Source: Pseudomonas marincola | GTDB lineage: Bacteria; Pseudomonadota; Gammaproteobacteria; Pseudomonadales; Pseudomonadaceae | DNA: 64,000 bases | Direction of reading: 5' to 3' | NCBI RefSeq assembly: GCF_900116605.1 | Contig: NZ_FPBC01000014.1 | Coordinates: forward strand, 56,260-120,259 | In this document: in pieces, positions 1 to 8,571 of the stretch | Layout: each line of letters starts with the position of its first letter | Numbering within the stretch: the stretch's first letter is position 1 | The notes under the pieces: model-generated | What the model was told of the DNA's origin: nothing | Databases searched by the model: none | What the model saw: only the letters and a program-made list of their open reading frames with translations | Made by a program: the position numbers and the translations under genes

Positions 1-826
1 GCTCGAGGTAGTCTCCAGCGCCGCAATTAACGAAAGTATCCATATAGGTCTGCCAGCCAGACTCTTCGCCCGCACTGTCGCTATAGGTTTTCAGGTGTTT
101 CATGTCCCAGCCGTACTCAGGGCCGCAACTGGTTGGGTGTGCCCCCAGAGGAGCCGCCACAACACCCGTCACCATCGAGCGCTCAAAAGTGCTGAAGCGT
201 GCGGTTTCTGCGTCCAGTTCGAGCCGATCTTCAACGACCTCAGCGCTGACAAAGCACTGCTGTGCAGCGCGGGCAAAATGCTGATCGAAGTAGACATCGT
301 GTCCGGTTATCAGCGTGTTGCCCAAACGATCGGCGCGGTTAACGTGGACAAAAGCAACATCCAGATTCAACGCAGGCATTGCCAACAACACTTCGGCATC
401 GCCATAAGGTGAAGCAATGGTTTTCAGTGCGGGGTTGTGGGTCATCACATCCGTAGCCAAACCGGCACGTGCAGGCAAAAATGGCAAACGCATCGCCGCA
501 GCCTTCAAGCCCCACTGGAATAAGCCTTCATCCAGCTCCATGACATCCAAGCTGCCAGCCTGGCGGGCTTTGCGGAAATACGGCTCTAATGGAATCGCAT
601 CCATCGTAGCGAAACCGAAGATCAACTTTTTAACCTTCCCTGCCGCGCAGAGCATTCCGACTTCAGGTCCGCCATAGGCGACTACGGTGAGGTCTTTCAC
701 GTCGGAACGTAATATTTCACGAACAATTGCCATCGGCTTGCGCCGCGGGCCCCAGCCACCAAAACCGATGGTCATACCATCACGCAACTGACCCACTACA
801 TCCGCTGCTGTCATCAACTTATTCAT
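1..826 (-). CDS. ipdA: IpdA-like CoA-transferase alpha subunit (3' end outside window)
   Basis: The reverse strand is open from an ATG at 826 to the left edge, about 275 codons, so the C-terminus lies outside. The translation has the class I CoA-transferase subunit A look: a glycine-rich IGFGGWGPRRKP stretch near residues 20-32, then VVAYGGPEVGML, and later DVAFVHVNRADRLGN. In steroid degraders IpdA pairs with IpdB to hydrolyse the last ring of the C/D fragment (COCHEA-CoA); that role is inferred from family and from its place after hsaC. The start overlaps the hsaC stop (TAATG), so the two are translationally coupled. IpdB should follow to the left. A generic 3-oxoacid CoA-transferase is the alternative, less likely here. 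Confidence 0.8.
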   Translation of the reverse strand, partial: MNKLMTAADVVGQLRDGMTIGFGGWGPRRKPMAIVREILRSDVKDLTVVAYGGPEVGMLCAAGKVKKLIFGFATMDAIPLEPYFRKARQAGSLDVMELDEGLFQWGLKAAAMRLPFLPARAGLATDVMTHNPALKTIASPYGDAEVLLAMPALNLDVAFVHVNRADRLGNTLITGHDVYFDQHFARAAQQCFVSAEVVEDRLELDAETARFSTFERSMVTGVVAAPLGAHPTSCGPEYGWDMKHLKTYSDSAGEESGWQTYMDTFVNCGAGDYLE

Positions 827-1725
827 TACTGTTGCTCCTGCTGGCCGACACCAAAGTCATGGCCCCAAATGCTCACCTTGGTGAATTCAAAAGCTGTGTG
901 CTGATCCCAGTCGACCTGCAAACCGCCCCAGCCATACTCCAGATCGAAGCCAGATGGCGTTTTCATATAAAACGAAGTCATACGATCGTTAAGGTGCTGC
1001 CCGAGAGTTGCTGAAAGCGGAACGTTATTGGCTACACGTCGATCGTGAGCGCGCCCTACTTCGGTCATCGAGTCGACTTCAACCATCACGTGCACACATT
1101 TACTCGGCACGTCGTACTCGGCTATCGCCAGGCTGTGATGGCGACTATTTCCACAGTGCATAAAATGGATACGAACCGGAGGCGCATCGGGGGCGGGGCG
1201 GAAATTGAAAATGTCTGTCATTTCAAATCCCAGCACGTTTTGATAAAACGCGGCGCAGGCTTCGAAATCAGGCGCAGGAAGGACCGTATGCCCTAAGCCC
1301 ATATCCCCAGTAAGGAAGCGCGGCACGCCCTGCGGTGAGATGAATGGCGCACAATCAGATAAATAGCCCCAAGTCAGCTCATGACGATTGCCGCAAGGGT
1401 CATGCACCACTACTGCTTCATTGACCTGGCGCTGCTGGCAAAAAGCTTGATCTTCTCGGCGGTACTGCACATCCAAAGACTCAAGGCGCGCCACAAGGGC
1501 GTCAAAATCTTTTTTTCCGGCCAGAGTCCAACCAGATGCCACGTAGCAGACCGGTTCACCTTGCACGATCAATATGCGTTGTGGCCGGTCATCCATCTTG
1601 ATATAGAGACCACCACCAGGCGCTTCATTGGTCATCATGCCGAGGACATTCTCAGCGTATTCACGCCACTTCTGCAGATCATCTATCTGCGCGACGAAAT
1701 AGCTTAATGCGCGAATTTCACTCAT
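826..1725 (-). CDS. hsaC: HsaC/TesB-type extradiol ring-cleavage dioxygenase
   Basis: A two-module vicinal-oxygen-chelate dioxygenase of about 299 residues, the usual size for BphC/HsaC. The Fe(II) ligands are recognisable: His in GLGHTVL (residue 151 counted from an upstream ATG at 1740), His in SRHHSLAI (about 202) and Glu in DLEYG (268). HsaC meta-cleaves the catecholic 3,4-DHSA formed by HsaAB, opening the steroid A ring. I place the start at 1725 because GAGGTG lies 7 to 8 bases before it; the ATG at 1740 has no such site. Assignment to the steroid branch rather than biphenyl rests on the surrounding hsa genes. The palindrome at 1791-1810 lies upstream. Confidence 0.87.
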   Translation of the reverse strand: MSEIRALSYFVAQIDDLQKWREYAENVLGMMTNEAPGGGLYIKMDDRPQRILIVQGEPVCYVASGWTLAGKKDFDALVARLESLDVQYRREDQAFCQQRQVNEAVVVHDPCGNRHELTWGYLSDCAPFISPQGVPRFLTGDMGLGHTVLPAPDFEACAAFYQNVLGFEMTDIFNFRPAPDAPPVRIHFMHCGNSRHHSLAIAEYDVPSKCVHVMVEVDSMTEVGRAHDRRVANNVPLSATLGQHLNDRMTSFYMKTPSGFDLEYGWGGLQVDWDQHTAFEFTKVSIWGHDFGVGQQEQQ

Positions 1726-1790
1726 GCCGCCACACCTCATAATTTGCTTTTAGGGCTTATGAGGATTGTTGCGCGGACCCTTGCGAGCAT

Positions 1791-1810
1791 CATCGTCCAT
1801 TGAGACTAAC
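1791..1810 (-). promoter_or_regulatory. Putative cluster operator, copy 1 (hsaC-ipdA)
   Basis: Reads CATCGTCCATTGAGACTAAC on the plus strand. It is centred about 75 bp before the hsaC start, with the strong CATCGTCC half on the gene side. It is one of 12 related intergenic sites. Regulatory function is inferred from repetition and placement. Confidence 0.6.
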
Positions 1811-1854
1811 GGGCGACCTGCCTGATTTTCGCGGCAAATAGCGGCATAGAATTG

Positions 1855-1890
1855 ACAAAAAAAACCGCTCCCGACAAAAGTCGACAGCGG
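1855..1890 (-). terminator. Rho-independent terminator after the thiolase/DUF35-MaoC operon
   Basis: An imperfect hairpin (CCGCT...AGCGG arms with an AAAA loop) is followed on the minus strand by a run of eight T. It lies just past the stop at 1935 and separates that operon from hsaC. Confidence 0.65.
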
Positions 1891-1934
1891 TAAAGTCGCT
1901 AAATATGTAGCAACGGGAAGAACCGAATAAGCTA

Positions 1935-2873
1935 TTACATATACAAAATAGCCAAGTCGTTAATTACCGCAGGACGCTCCTGCCCGACCACGTGAATATT
2001 GAACTCCATGATCATCTGAGTACCTTTAGGCAACACCTCGACTGACTTAACCCTCACCCGCGAATGCAAAAGTGAACCCGCCGGTACCGGGCTTGGAAAC
2101 CTCAGACGCTCAGAGCCGTAATTAACCATATTGTTGAAACCAGTCACTTCAAAGCTGAGCGGCACTTGCATGCGCGACATCAGCACTTGAACCAACGCAC
2201 CATGAGCAATAGTTCCGCCAAATGGACCTTCTTTACGGGCACGCTCTGGATCGGTATGAATCCAATAATCATCGCCGGAAAGCCGTGCAAAATCATTGAT
2301 CAGCGCCTGGTCAACCAGCACTTGGTTACTCCAGTCACTAAACTGGTCAGAAACTAGAGCACGCAATGTTTCGATGTCTTTTACATCTATTTTTTGCCGG
2401 GTCGGCTCATTGCTCTGATCGGCGACTGGCGGCGCCTTGGGGCGTTCATCACGCTCAACCATTTGCACATCGGCACCGGTGTAACGCAGCAAAACAGTGC
2501 CATCATCGCTGACTATCGCCCTCACAGGCTTAAGGGCCATGCCTATTTTAATTTGGTCGGGTTCAAGTCCAATTAGGGTGGTATTCATACGCACCCCCTG
2601 CTCAAGCTCGACCACCGCGAGAATCTGTAATTCAGCACTGGCAAATTCTGGCAACGTCGGCACACGCGCAATCGTGTAGGTATAGAGGGTTGCGCAACCT
2701 GAAACCTGCTCCCAGCTCAAATCATGCGAAAGACAGTGACTGCAGTGTCGACGCGGATAGAAGGTCCACTCTTGGCAGCTTGCACATATCTGCAAAAGAA
2801 TTCGACCTTCCTTCAAGCCTTCCCAAAAAGGTGCTGAGAGTGCAGTGGCTAACGGCATCGGTTTGTTTGACAT
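1935..2873 (-). CDS. DUF35 (zinc ribbon/OB-fold) - MaoC hydratase fusion
   Basis: A two-domain protein of 312 residues. Residues about 10-135 form a DUF35 module: a rubredoxin-like zinc ribbon with CASC and CSHC knuckles (residues 30-46), then an OB fold. Residues about 170-312 are a MaoC hot-dog hydratase (SGDDYWIHTDPERA, then FGGTIAHGAL). DUF35 partners bind Ltp2-type thiolase-like aldolases, and MaoC domains hydrate steroid enoyl-CoAs. So this polypeptide probably hydrates the side-chain enoyl-CoA and docks the aldolase encoded immediately upstream; only three bases separate the upstream stop from this ATG. The order (DUF35 first) is the reverse of the ChsH2-like protein at 31132-32160. 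A Shy1/Sal1-type step on the longer C24 side chain is the most likely role, by inference. Confidence 0.78.
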   Translation of the reverse strand: MSNKPMPLATALSAPFWEGLKEGRILLQICASCQEWTFYPRRHCSHCLSHDLSWEQVSGCATLYTYTIARVPTLPEFASAELQILAVVELEQGVRMNTTLIGLEPDQIKIGMALKPVRAIVSDDGTVLLRYTGADVQMVERDERPKAPPVADQSNEPTRQKIDVKDIETLRALVSDQFSDWSNQVLVDQALINDFARLSGDDYWIHTDPERARKEGPFGGTIAHGALVQVLMSRMQVPLSFEVTGFNNMVNYGSERLRFPSPVPAGSLLHSRVRVKSVEVLPKGTQMIMEFNIHVVGQERPAVINDLAILYM

Positions 2874-2876
2874 GGA

Positions 2877-4088
2877 TTACGCCCCCTGAAGAATCAAAAC
2901 GCCCTGCTCGCTCATGACACCACCAGTGCCTGAAACGAACACCTGATCACAGACCTTAAGCTGACGGTCGCCCGCCTTGCCGGCAATCTGGTGATAGGCT
3001 TCGATCACTTGAGAGAAGCCACCTGCTGAACCCGCCTGACCGAAGCTTAACTGGCCGCCGTGGGTGTTCATTGGGAAATTGCCCCTGAAAGTTAGATCAT
3101 TTTCCAGGACAAACCGCATGCCTTCGCCTTTTGCACAGAAACCTGCATCTTCGAGGCTCAACAACACGGTGATGGTGTAACAATCGTAAATTTGCGCGGC
3201 TTGCATGTCTGCGGGTTTTAAACCCGACATGGCGAACGCGCTCCGTGCGGCAGCGCCCACAGGCGTTTCAGTCATATCGGGCGAGTAACTGGGGGATTTA
3301 TAACCCAGCCGCTCACCAAATCCAGTGATGTGGGCCCCGCGCGATTTACAACGTTTTGCGACCTCGGGAGATGCCACGATGACTGCAGCGCCGCCAGCAA
3401 CCGGCATGACAATCTCGAGAATATGCAATGGATCGGCGACCATTTTACTCGCCAATACTTGTTCGATTGTCAGTTCCTGACCGCGGAATATTGCATCCGG
3501 ATGCGCCTGCGCACTGGTGCGCTGGTCAACTGCAATCTTGGCCATAGCACGCTGATCATAGCCATATTGAGCGGCGTATCGCTGAGCAATCATGGCGTAA
3601 CCGGTGTTCTGCCCCATATGACCATAAGGCAGATCGAATTCCGCCTCTGGCGCACCGTATTGCGTACTATGCCCACCATAGCGCATGGCACGAGCCATAG
3701 CTGAAGGGTCATCATTTGGTCCGAAAGGCGCCATGCGCTGTGGCAATACACAGAGCACCGCCTGACATATACCCAGTTCAATGGCAGCTGCTGCGCGCCA
3801 AATCATACCGACCGCAGTCGTGCCACCAAGGTCTACTACTTCTGCAAAGTTAACCGCCAGCCCTAGATATTCGGCAGCCATTGCGGGGACAAAGCTTGAA
3901 GCTTCGTGAAAGTGTGGCCCGTTGATGCACAAACCATCGATGTCTCGGGCTTTAAGTCCGGCATCGGCCAGTGCCTGAGAGGCAAGATCTGCCACCTGCT
4001 CCAGGTGAAACATCTGCGGCGCAGTGCTGTATTTCTCTGGCTTATATTGCGCGGCACCTACAATTGCCGCGTTACCTTTAAGGCCCAT
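2877..4088 (-). CDS. Thiolase-superfamily (Ltp2/SCP-x-like) steroid side-chain aldolase or thiolase
   Basis: A 403-residue thiolase-fold protein of the SCP-x/Ltp2 branch, lacking the classic Cys-containing N-terminal thiolase motif. It carries a YDCYTITVLL segment matching the position of the first catalytic tyrosine of Ltp2 aldolases. A later NTHGGQLSFGQAG segment has no tyrosine where the paralogue at 28406-29581 has GEAYIHG. Co-transcription with a DUF35-MaoC fusion points to retro-aldol or thiolytic release of a two- or three-carbon unit from a steroid side chain as CoA ester. It is probably one of two such systems in the cluster. The reaction type is inferred; a true thiolase cannot be ruled out. 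A copy of the shared palindrome lies at 4193-4212. Confidence 0.75.
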   Translation of the reverse strand: MGLKGNAAIVGAAQYKPEKYSTAPQMFHLEQVADLASQALADAGLKARDIDGLCINGPHFHEASSFVPAMAAEYLGLAVNFAEVVDLGGTTAVGMIWRAAAAIELGICQAVLCVLPQRMAPFGPNDDPSAMARAMRYGGHSTQYGAPEAEFDLPYGHMGQNTGYAMIAQRYAAQYGYDQRAMAKIAVDQRTSAQAHPDAIFRGQELTIEQVLASKMVADPLHILEIVMPVAGGAAVIVASPEVAKRCKSRGAHITGFGERLGYKSPSYSPDMTETPVGAAARSAFAMSGLKPADMQAAQIYDCYTITVLLSLEDAGFCAKGEGMRFVLENDLTFRGNFPMNTHGGQLSFGQAGSAGGFSQVIEAYHQIAGKAGDRQLKVCDQVFVSGTGGVMSEQGVLILQGA

Positions 4089-4192
4089 ATAGATCCCCTT
4101 GTACGATTGCTAAGTTGCAAGGCCCTAAGCACATAAGTGGTAGGTCTGCTCAACTGCATGGCGTCATTGTTGAACAGACGATTTGACCCCCT

Positions 4193-4212
4193 CATCGTCC
4201 ATAAGGCCTACA
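4193..4212 (-). promoter_or_regulatory. Putative cluster operator, copy 2 (thiolase/DUF35-MaoC operon)
   Basis: CATCGTCCATAAGGCCTACA, centred about 114 bp before the start at 4088. This is the weakest right half of the 12 copies; the left CATCGTCCAT half is perfect and faces the gene. Confidence 0.5.
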
Positions 4213-4314
4213 TCCATAGACTGAACACATAGTTCGTGCTTGCACGCGGCATGCGGCTGCCCAGGCAAATGAGAAAAAATAATCCGGTCTACAAATCACC
4301 CTTATACCCCGGGC

Positions 4315-4344
4315 ATAAAAAAGCCCCCTGAGCGCCAGGGGGCT
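4315..4344 (-). terminator. Rho-independent terminator after DUF1329 gene
   Basis: The arms AGCCCCCTG and CAGGGGGCT surround a 5-base loop and are followed on the minus strand by T6. This is a strong terminator that closes the long 13714-4372 operon. Confidence 0.85.
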
Positions 4345-4371
4345 GTGTAACACATGACTCAGCTCGGGGGA

Positions 4372-5745
4372 TTAGCGTCCCCGTGCACGCAGCATATCGG
4401 GAGTGAAGAAGCTTGGCTCATAACCACCTTTGTTAATGATCGGACCTTTTTCGCGCTCCTGAACCAAGGTGTAACCCACGTACTGACCACTAGAAAGATC
4501 GTGGTAAAAAGAGGCACCCGCTTGCCACGCACTCATATCCGGATGGTAGTAGTAGTTAACGAATGAGTGTTTCCAAAGCTTGCCACGATTGTCATAGAAG
4601 TCAGCAATTACTGCATGCCAAGTATCTTCATCCAGATACATCACTCGTTCACGATAAAGGTGGCGACTACCCTCTTTGAGTTTGGCTTTGATGACCCACA
4701 CACGACGCAATTCATAGCGCATGTAATCAGGATTGGCGTGATGCGGAGTCAGTAGGCTTGCATAGGTCACATCTTTGGTATTGACCTTATAGCCATTAGC
4801 TGGGATGAAAATTTCCTTTTTCCCAATCAACTCCCAGTCATACCTCTCTGGTGATCCATTGAACAGACGATCCGAGTCAATCGTCATGGCACCGTTTGAC
4901 CCACCCAGTGGTTGATCGAAACCATAACCTGGCGCGAGTCGAACTCTGCGTGTACCGGTGTTATAAGTCCATGCTACACGCGGCGCGGCTGCGTAGTTGT
5001 ATGGTTCATGGTTGACCGAGGTATTACCGCTTTCTCGCAGCGGCAATTGAACCTCGTTCATGCAGTAGGATGAAACTTTGTCGTCTGTATGAGGGCGGCC
5101 GGTAGGGCTGCTTGCAGGCGATAAACAGATGCCATGGGTACGGCCCCAACCAATGTCTCCGTTGGGTTGTACCGAGGCCAGATCCCGCACTACATCCTCA
5201 GTCCATGCACGATAAGGTAGCTGGTGATTCCACAGCACTTCGATGGCTGACTTCGGAATCGGGAATGGCGTGTTACCTAGCCCGGTATAGCCCATGCCAT
5301 CGTCGACAATCTCGGCATTAGTCGCGTTCCACTTAGCTCTTTCGCAAACTGTCTCCGGGTAGGCGAAGTCACGGTGACTGGTATAAACATTGATTTTGAA
5401 CGTTTCCGGATAACGCTCGAACATCGCTAACTGTCCTGCAGTCAGATTTTCACTATGTTCTTTAGCATTAGCGGCGGTAATCACTAAAATTGGCTTTTCA
5501 TCTTTATATGGATCAACTGGGTGCGCACCGCTGTGCGTGGGGGCAGTCCAGCCTGGAACTTCACCGACATACTTACGGGTGTACGGTGGAATGGTTCCTG
5601 CCGCATTTCCTGCAGCTTCGGCGCCCACACACGTCAGGTCTTTGCCCAAATGATCAGCCTCTTCTGGGCTCACCTTTGCTTCAGATAGTGCACTGGCCAT
5701 ACTAACAGCGACGGCAATAGAGAGAACTGCACTGTATTTCAGCAT
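4372..5745 (-). CDS. DUF1329 family exported protein
   Basis: About 457 residues, with an N-terminal Sec-type signal (MLKYSAVLSIAVAVSMASA) and then the EEADHLGKDLTCVGAE start typical of DUF1329. The family is predicted periplasmic or outer-membrane associated with a LolA/LolB-like fold, and is nearly always encoded beside DUF1302. A role in moving hydrophobic steroid substrate across the envelope is an inference from that pairing and the cluster. The start at 5745 has GGAG upstream, whereas the longer frame to 5760 begins with TTG. It lies 61 bases after the DUF1302 gene and is the last gene of its operon. A paralogue lies at 34119-35498. Confidence 0.85.
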   Translation of the reverse strand: MLKYSAVLSIAVAVSMASALSEAKVSPEEADHLGKDLTCVGAEAAGNAAGTIPPYTRKYVGEVPGWTAPTHSGAHPVDPYKDEKPILVITAANAKEHSENLTAGQLAMFERYPETFKINVYTSHRDFAYPETVCERAKWNATNAEIVDDGMGYTGLGNTPFPIPKSAIEVLWNHQLPYRAWTEDVVRDLASVQPNGDIGWGRTHGICLSPASSPTGRPHTDDKVSSYCMNEVQLPLRESGNTSVNHEPYNYAAAPRVAWTYNTGTRRVRLAPGYGFDQPLGGSNGAMTIDSDRLFNGSPERYDWELIGKKEIFIPANGYKVNTKDVTYASLLTPHHANPDYMRYELRRVWVIKAKLKEGSRHLYRERVMYLDEDTWHAVIADFYDNRGKLWKHSFVNYYYHPDMSAWQAGASFYHDLSSGQYVGYTLVQEREKGPIINKGGYEPSFFTPDMLRARGR

Positions 5746-5805
5746 TATTTTTATCTCCAATATGGGAGCGCAAACAAGCGCTCCGTGCGTGCTCGATCAA
5801 TAACG

Positions 5806-7434
5806 TTAAAACGTGTATTTGGCGGAAAACGTGATGTTGTCGCGGTCAGTCAGCAGCCGGTTGTTATGCAGACTCGCCGAGCTCAAGTAGTTGGTGTACG
5901 TAGTGTTAAATTCGAGGTTGCCCAAGCGTTTTAACGTGGCGCCGATGGCTAAGCGCTTATCGCCCTCACCCGCGCTAATAGCACCCTGCAGTGGCGTGCG
6001 ACCATCAAGCACTTGCGCAAAACTCACCGGAACGGTCAGGTCCCAACCCGCAAAAGTCCCCGGATAACTGAAACTTGCTTGAAGGGTGTAAGCCGTAGAC
6101 GTCTTGGTCTGCCAGTTATTGCCCTGGTCGTATGTAAAATCGGTACTGCCCCATACTGGGTCTGCGTCCACATCATCAGCCCGCACATGCACGATTTCAC
6201 CGAGCAACGTGGTGGAATCCGCCCAGGCCGCTGCACCCATTGTGTAGATGAAACTTAACTGCATCTGTTGGCCTGAACCCCGAGTTGGAGTCGGACCTGC
6301 TGGGGTCATTACATTGATCGGTGCGTTATCGCGGTAGCTCCATTCACCGCCCACCTGTGTATCCCCAATCAATGTGGAGAAACTGACGCCTGTGAGGTTG
6401 ATATCCTCAAAGTAATCCACCATGTAGGTGGTAGGCAGTTTCGGACTGATCGGATTCAGGCCATAACCACCCAGCGTTACACCCGCAGGGTTGCGGTCGT
6501 GATAACGCACGTGAAACAGACCAAACTCCCATTGCAGAGTGGGCCGGTACATCATGCGCACACCATATTGGCCGCTGTCTCGGGGCTTGTTGGTCCCGGC
6601 ATACTCAGCTTGCTGATAAAAGCCGGGAGCAAGCTGTAGAAGCAAATACTCACTGCCGGGGCCGGTGACATCTGAAGTCGACAGGTACGAGCCGACAGGA
6701 TTCAGCTCATTACCTTTCCACTCATATTGGTAATACGCCGATATGCCGAGATCTGGATTAACTTCCCAGTTAGCCGATACCTGACCGACAGGCAATAGAA
6801 TCTCTTTGGTTTCAACGCCGGGCTGCCCCGACTTAACTACGTCGACAGATGACTGAACGCCATTTACACCCGGATAAAACAACCCTTCCCCCCATGCAAC
6901 CATGTGCTGGCCGAGACGTAAGGAAAGACGTTGATCGCTTGGCAGGTCGAAGTTGCCATAAACGTAAGCATCGAGAAACCGCCCGTAGCCACCAGACCAT
7001 CGCTTGGTTTGTCCAGTGAACTCATCATTCGCGCCTGACTTATTGATGGTGCTTGGCGAGTTGTTGTCGTTGCTCTGGTGGTACACGTCGTCATAAAAAG
7101 CGCTGGCACGCAGAACAGCGCCCAGATTTTTATGGCTAAGCAGCAGCTCAGCCAAAGCCCCCACTCGATTACTGGTCAAGGAATGTCGGTCGAAATTTCG
7201 ATTGCCGTCATCCCCATTGATGTTGCTGAGCAGCTCGCTGTCCTGATCACTCAGACGCATTCCAAGGCCATAGCTGGTGGTTACCGACCAGTTCAGCGTT
7301 GTTTCATCGCCCAGGCTTATGGGCTCTCCGGCAATAGCAGGAGACGAAGAAAACGTCATAACAGCCGCTGCCAATGAAGCCAGCGCAAAACCGCATGAAG
7401 TAGCCGGCAGATGGATCTTATTGTTGTTGTTCAT
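5806..7434 (-). CDS. DUF1302 family outer-membrane beta-barrel protein
   Basis: 542 residues with a clear signal peptide (cleavage near SSPAIA-GEP, about residue 36). The body is rich in alternating aromatic strands (WSVTTSYGLGMRLSD, LSLRLGQHMVAWGEG) and ends in ...FSAKYTF, a terminal-Phe beta-barrel signature. DUF1302 proteins are predicted porin-like outer-membrane proteins that travel with DUF1329. A channel or receptor for bile acids is an inference. An AGGAG site lies before the ATG at 7434. It shares the operon with the MBL hydrolase (45-base gap) and DUF1329, and has a paralogue at 35512-37179. Confidence 0.85.
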   Translation of the reverse strand: MNNNNKIHLPATSCGFALASLAAAVMTFSSSPAIAGEPISLGDETTLNWSVTTSYGLGMRLSDQDSELLSNINGDDGNRNFDRHSLTSNRVGALAELLLSHKNLGAVLRASAFYDDVYHQSNDNNSPSTINKSGANDEFTGQTKRWSGGYGRFLDAYVYGNFDLPSDQRLSLRLGQHMVAWGEGLFYPGVNGVQSSVDVVKSGQPGVETKEILLPVGQVSANWEVNPDLGISAYYQYEWKGNELNPVGSYLSTSDVTGPGSEYLLLQLAPGFYQQAEYAGTNKPRDSGQYGVRMMYRPTLQWEFGLFHVRYHDRNPAGVTLGGYGLNPISPKLPTTYMVDYFEDINLTGVSFSTLIGDTQVGGEWSYRDNAPINVMTPAGPTPTRGSGQQMQLSFIYTMGAAAWADSTTLLGEIVHVRADDVDADPVWGSTDFTYDQGNNWQTKTSTAYTLQASFSYPGTFAGWDLTVPVSFAQVLDGRTPLQGAISAGEGDKRLAIGATLKRLGNLEFNTTYTNYLSSASLHNNRLLTDRDNITFSAKYTF

Positions 7435-7479
7435 AACTGCTCCTACGTTTGCAAGGTAATCGACCCTGCGATTGGGTGG

Positions 7480-8571
7480 TTACAGATGTATGTCTTCTGG
7501 CGAGCCGACTGACTGCTCGTTGGTTTGCGCCAAGCTATAGCGCCAAACCTCGCCAACTAGTTCGCGCCGCACAATGCCCTCTTCCATCAGGAAGTTCAGG
7601 TGCGCCAGGGTTTCACCCACGGCCATGAGATGATCGAAACCATTGCGTATCCGTGTGAAAAGCAATGCCCTCGCCTCCTCGGCTGTCAGCGGTTCACGCA
7701 ATGCCTTAGTCAGGGTTTCTAAATGGCGTTCGTGATGCTGTTGGAGTTGGCTCAGTCGTTTGTGCAAACCATAGAAAGGCCTCTCATGCGCAGGCAAAAC
7801 CAGCACCGAGTCAGGTAATTGGCGTAAGCGTTTGAGTGAGTCGAGCCATTCAAGTAGTGGGTTAGCATCGGGCTCGGTTACGGTAATGCACACGCTGGAG
7901 GTAATTCGTGGCAATACTTGATCGCCTGAGATCAACAGCTGATCTTCTTCGCTATACAAGCAGGCATGCTCAGGTGAATGACCTGCGCCAACCACTACCC
8001 GCCATTGGCGCGAACCTATTCGCAGAAGCTGGGCATCACGCAGGCGTCGATAGCTGTGCGGTTGCTCGACGCTAAAAGATGAACGACTTATGGTTGGAAC
8101 GATCTGTTCGATGCCGGCTTCACTGACACCCGCACGCCGGTATAGCTGGAGAAATGCCCAGTTCGGCTCATCCCCTTTTGGATTGTGCAAACTGAGAGAC
8201 TGGAATTCACCACAGGTCATATAGACCGGACATTTGAAACGGTCTGAGAGCCACGCCAGCAAACCAGCGTGGTCATAGTGAAAATGGGTGCAAATCACCG
8301 CAAGTACAGGCTGATCCGCAAACAGCCCAGTCATCACTCCTTCCCACACCTTACGTGCTTCGTCTGTTGGCATACCGGTATCAACAATCACCCAACCTTG
8401 CTCATGGCGGAGCAAATAGAGGTTGATGTGATCCAGAGCGAAAGGCAGTGGCATGCGTAACCAAAAAACGCCCTCGGCGACTTCGCGTACATCACCTTTT
8501 TCCGGCGCAGAGTCCCAAGGAAAACGCAGCGCCTGCTGGCCCTCTTGGCCACACAGGCTCACCTCGCTCAC
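7480..8571 (-). CDS. Metallo-beta-lactamase-fold hydrolase
   Basis: 363 residues with the canonical THFHYDHAG motif (His96, His98, Asp100, His101), then GHSPEH (near 197), SGDQVLP and PAHERP, giving the full binuclear-metal ligand set. The C-terminal approximately 80 residues form a helical or winged extension like that of the glyoxalase II/LACTB2-related branch. It starts with GTG at 8571, overlapping the CoA-ligase stop (GTGA). That coupling suggests it acts on the ligase's product, for example as a thioesterase releasing CoA, or on a lactone; this is inference. No signal peptide is seen, so it is cytoplasmic. Confidence 0.75.
   Translation of the reverse strand: MSEVSLCGQEGQQALRFPWDSAPEKGDVREVAEGVFWLRMPLPFALDHINLYLLRHEQGWVIVDTGMPTDEARKVWEGVMTGLFADQPVLAVICTHFHYDHAGLLAWLSDRFKCPVYMTCGEFQSLSLHNPKGDEPNWAFLQLYRRAGVSEAGIEQIVPTISRSSFSVEQPHSYRRLRDAQLLRIGSRQWRVVVGAGHSPEHACLYSEEDQLLISGDQVLPRITSSVCITVTEPDANPLLEWLDSLKRLRQLPDSVLVLPAHERPFYGLHKRLSQLQQHHERHLETLTKALREPLTAEEARALLFTRIRNGFDHLMAVGETLAHLNFLMEEGIVRRELVGEVWRYSLAQTNEQSVGSPEDIHL

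Noticed and set aside
95..677. Plus-strand open frames over 95-677
   Set aside because: They lie opposite the IpdA-like gene, whose reverse-strand translation shows clear CoA-transferase motifs. The plus-strand products have no family features.
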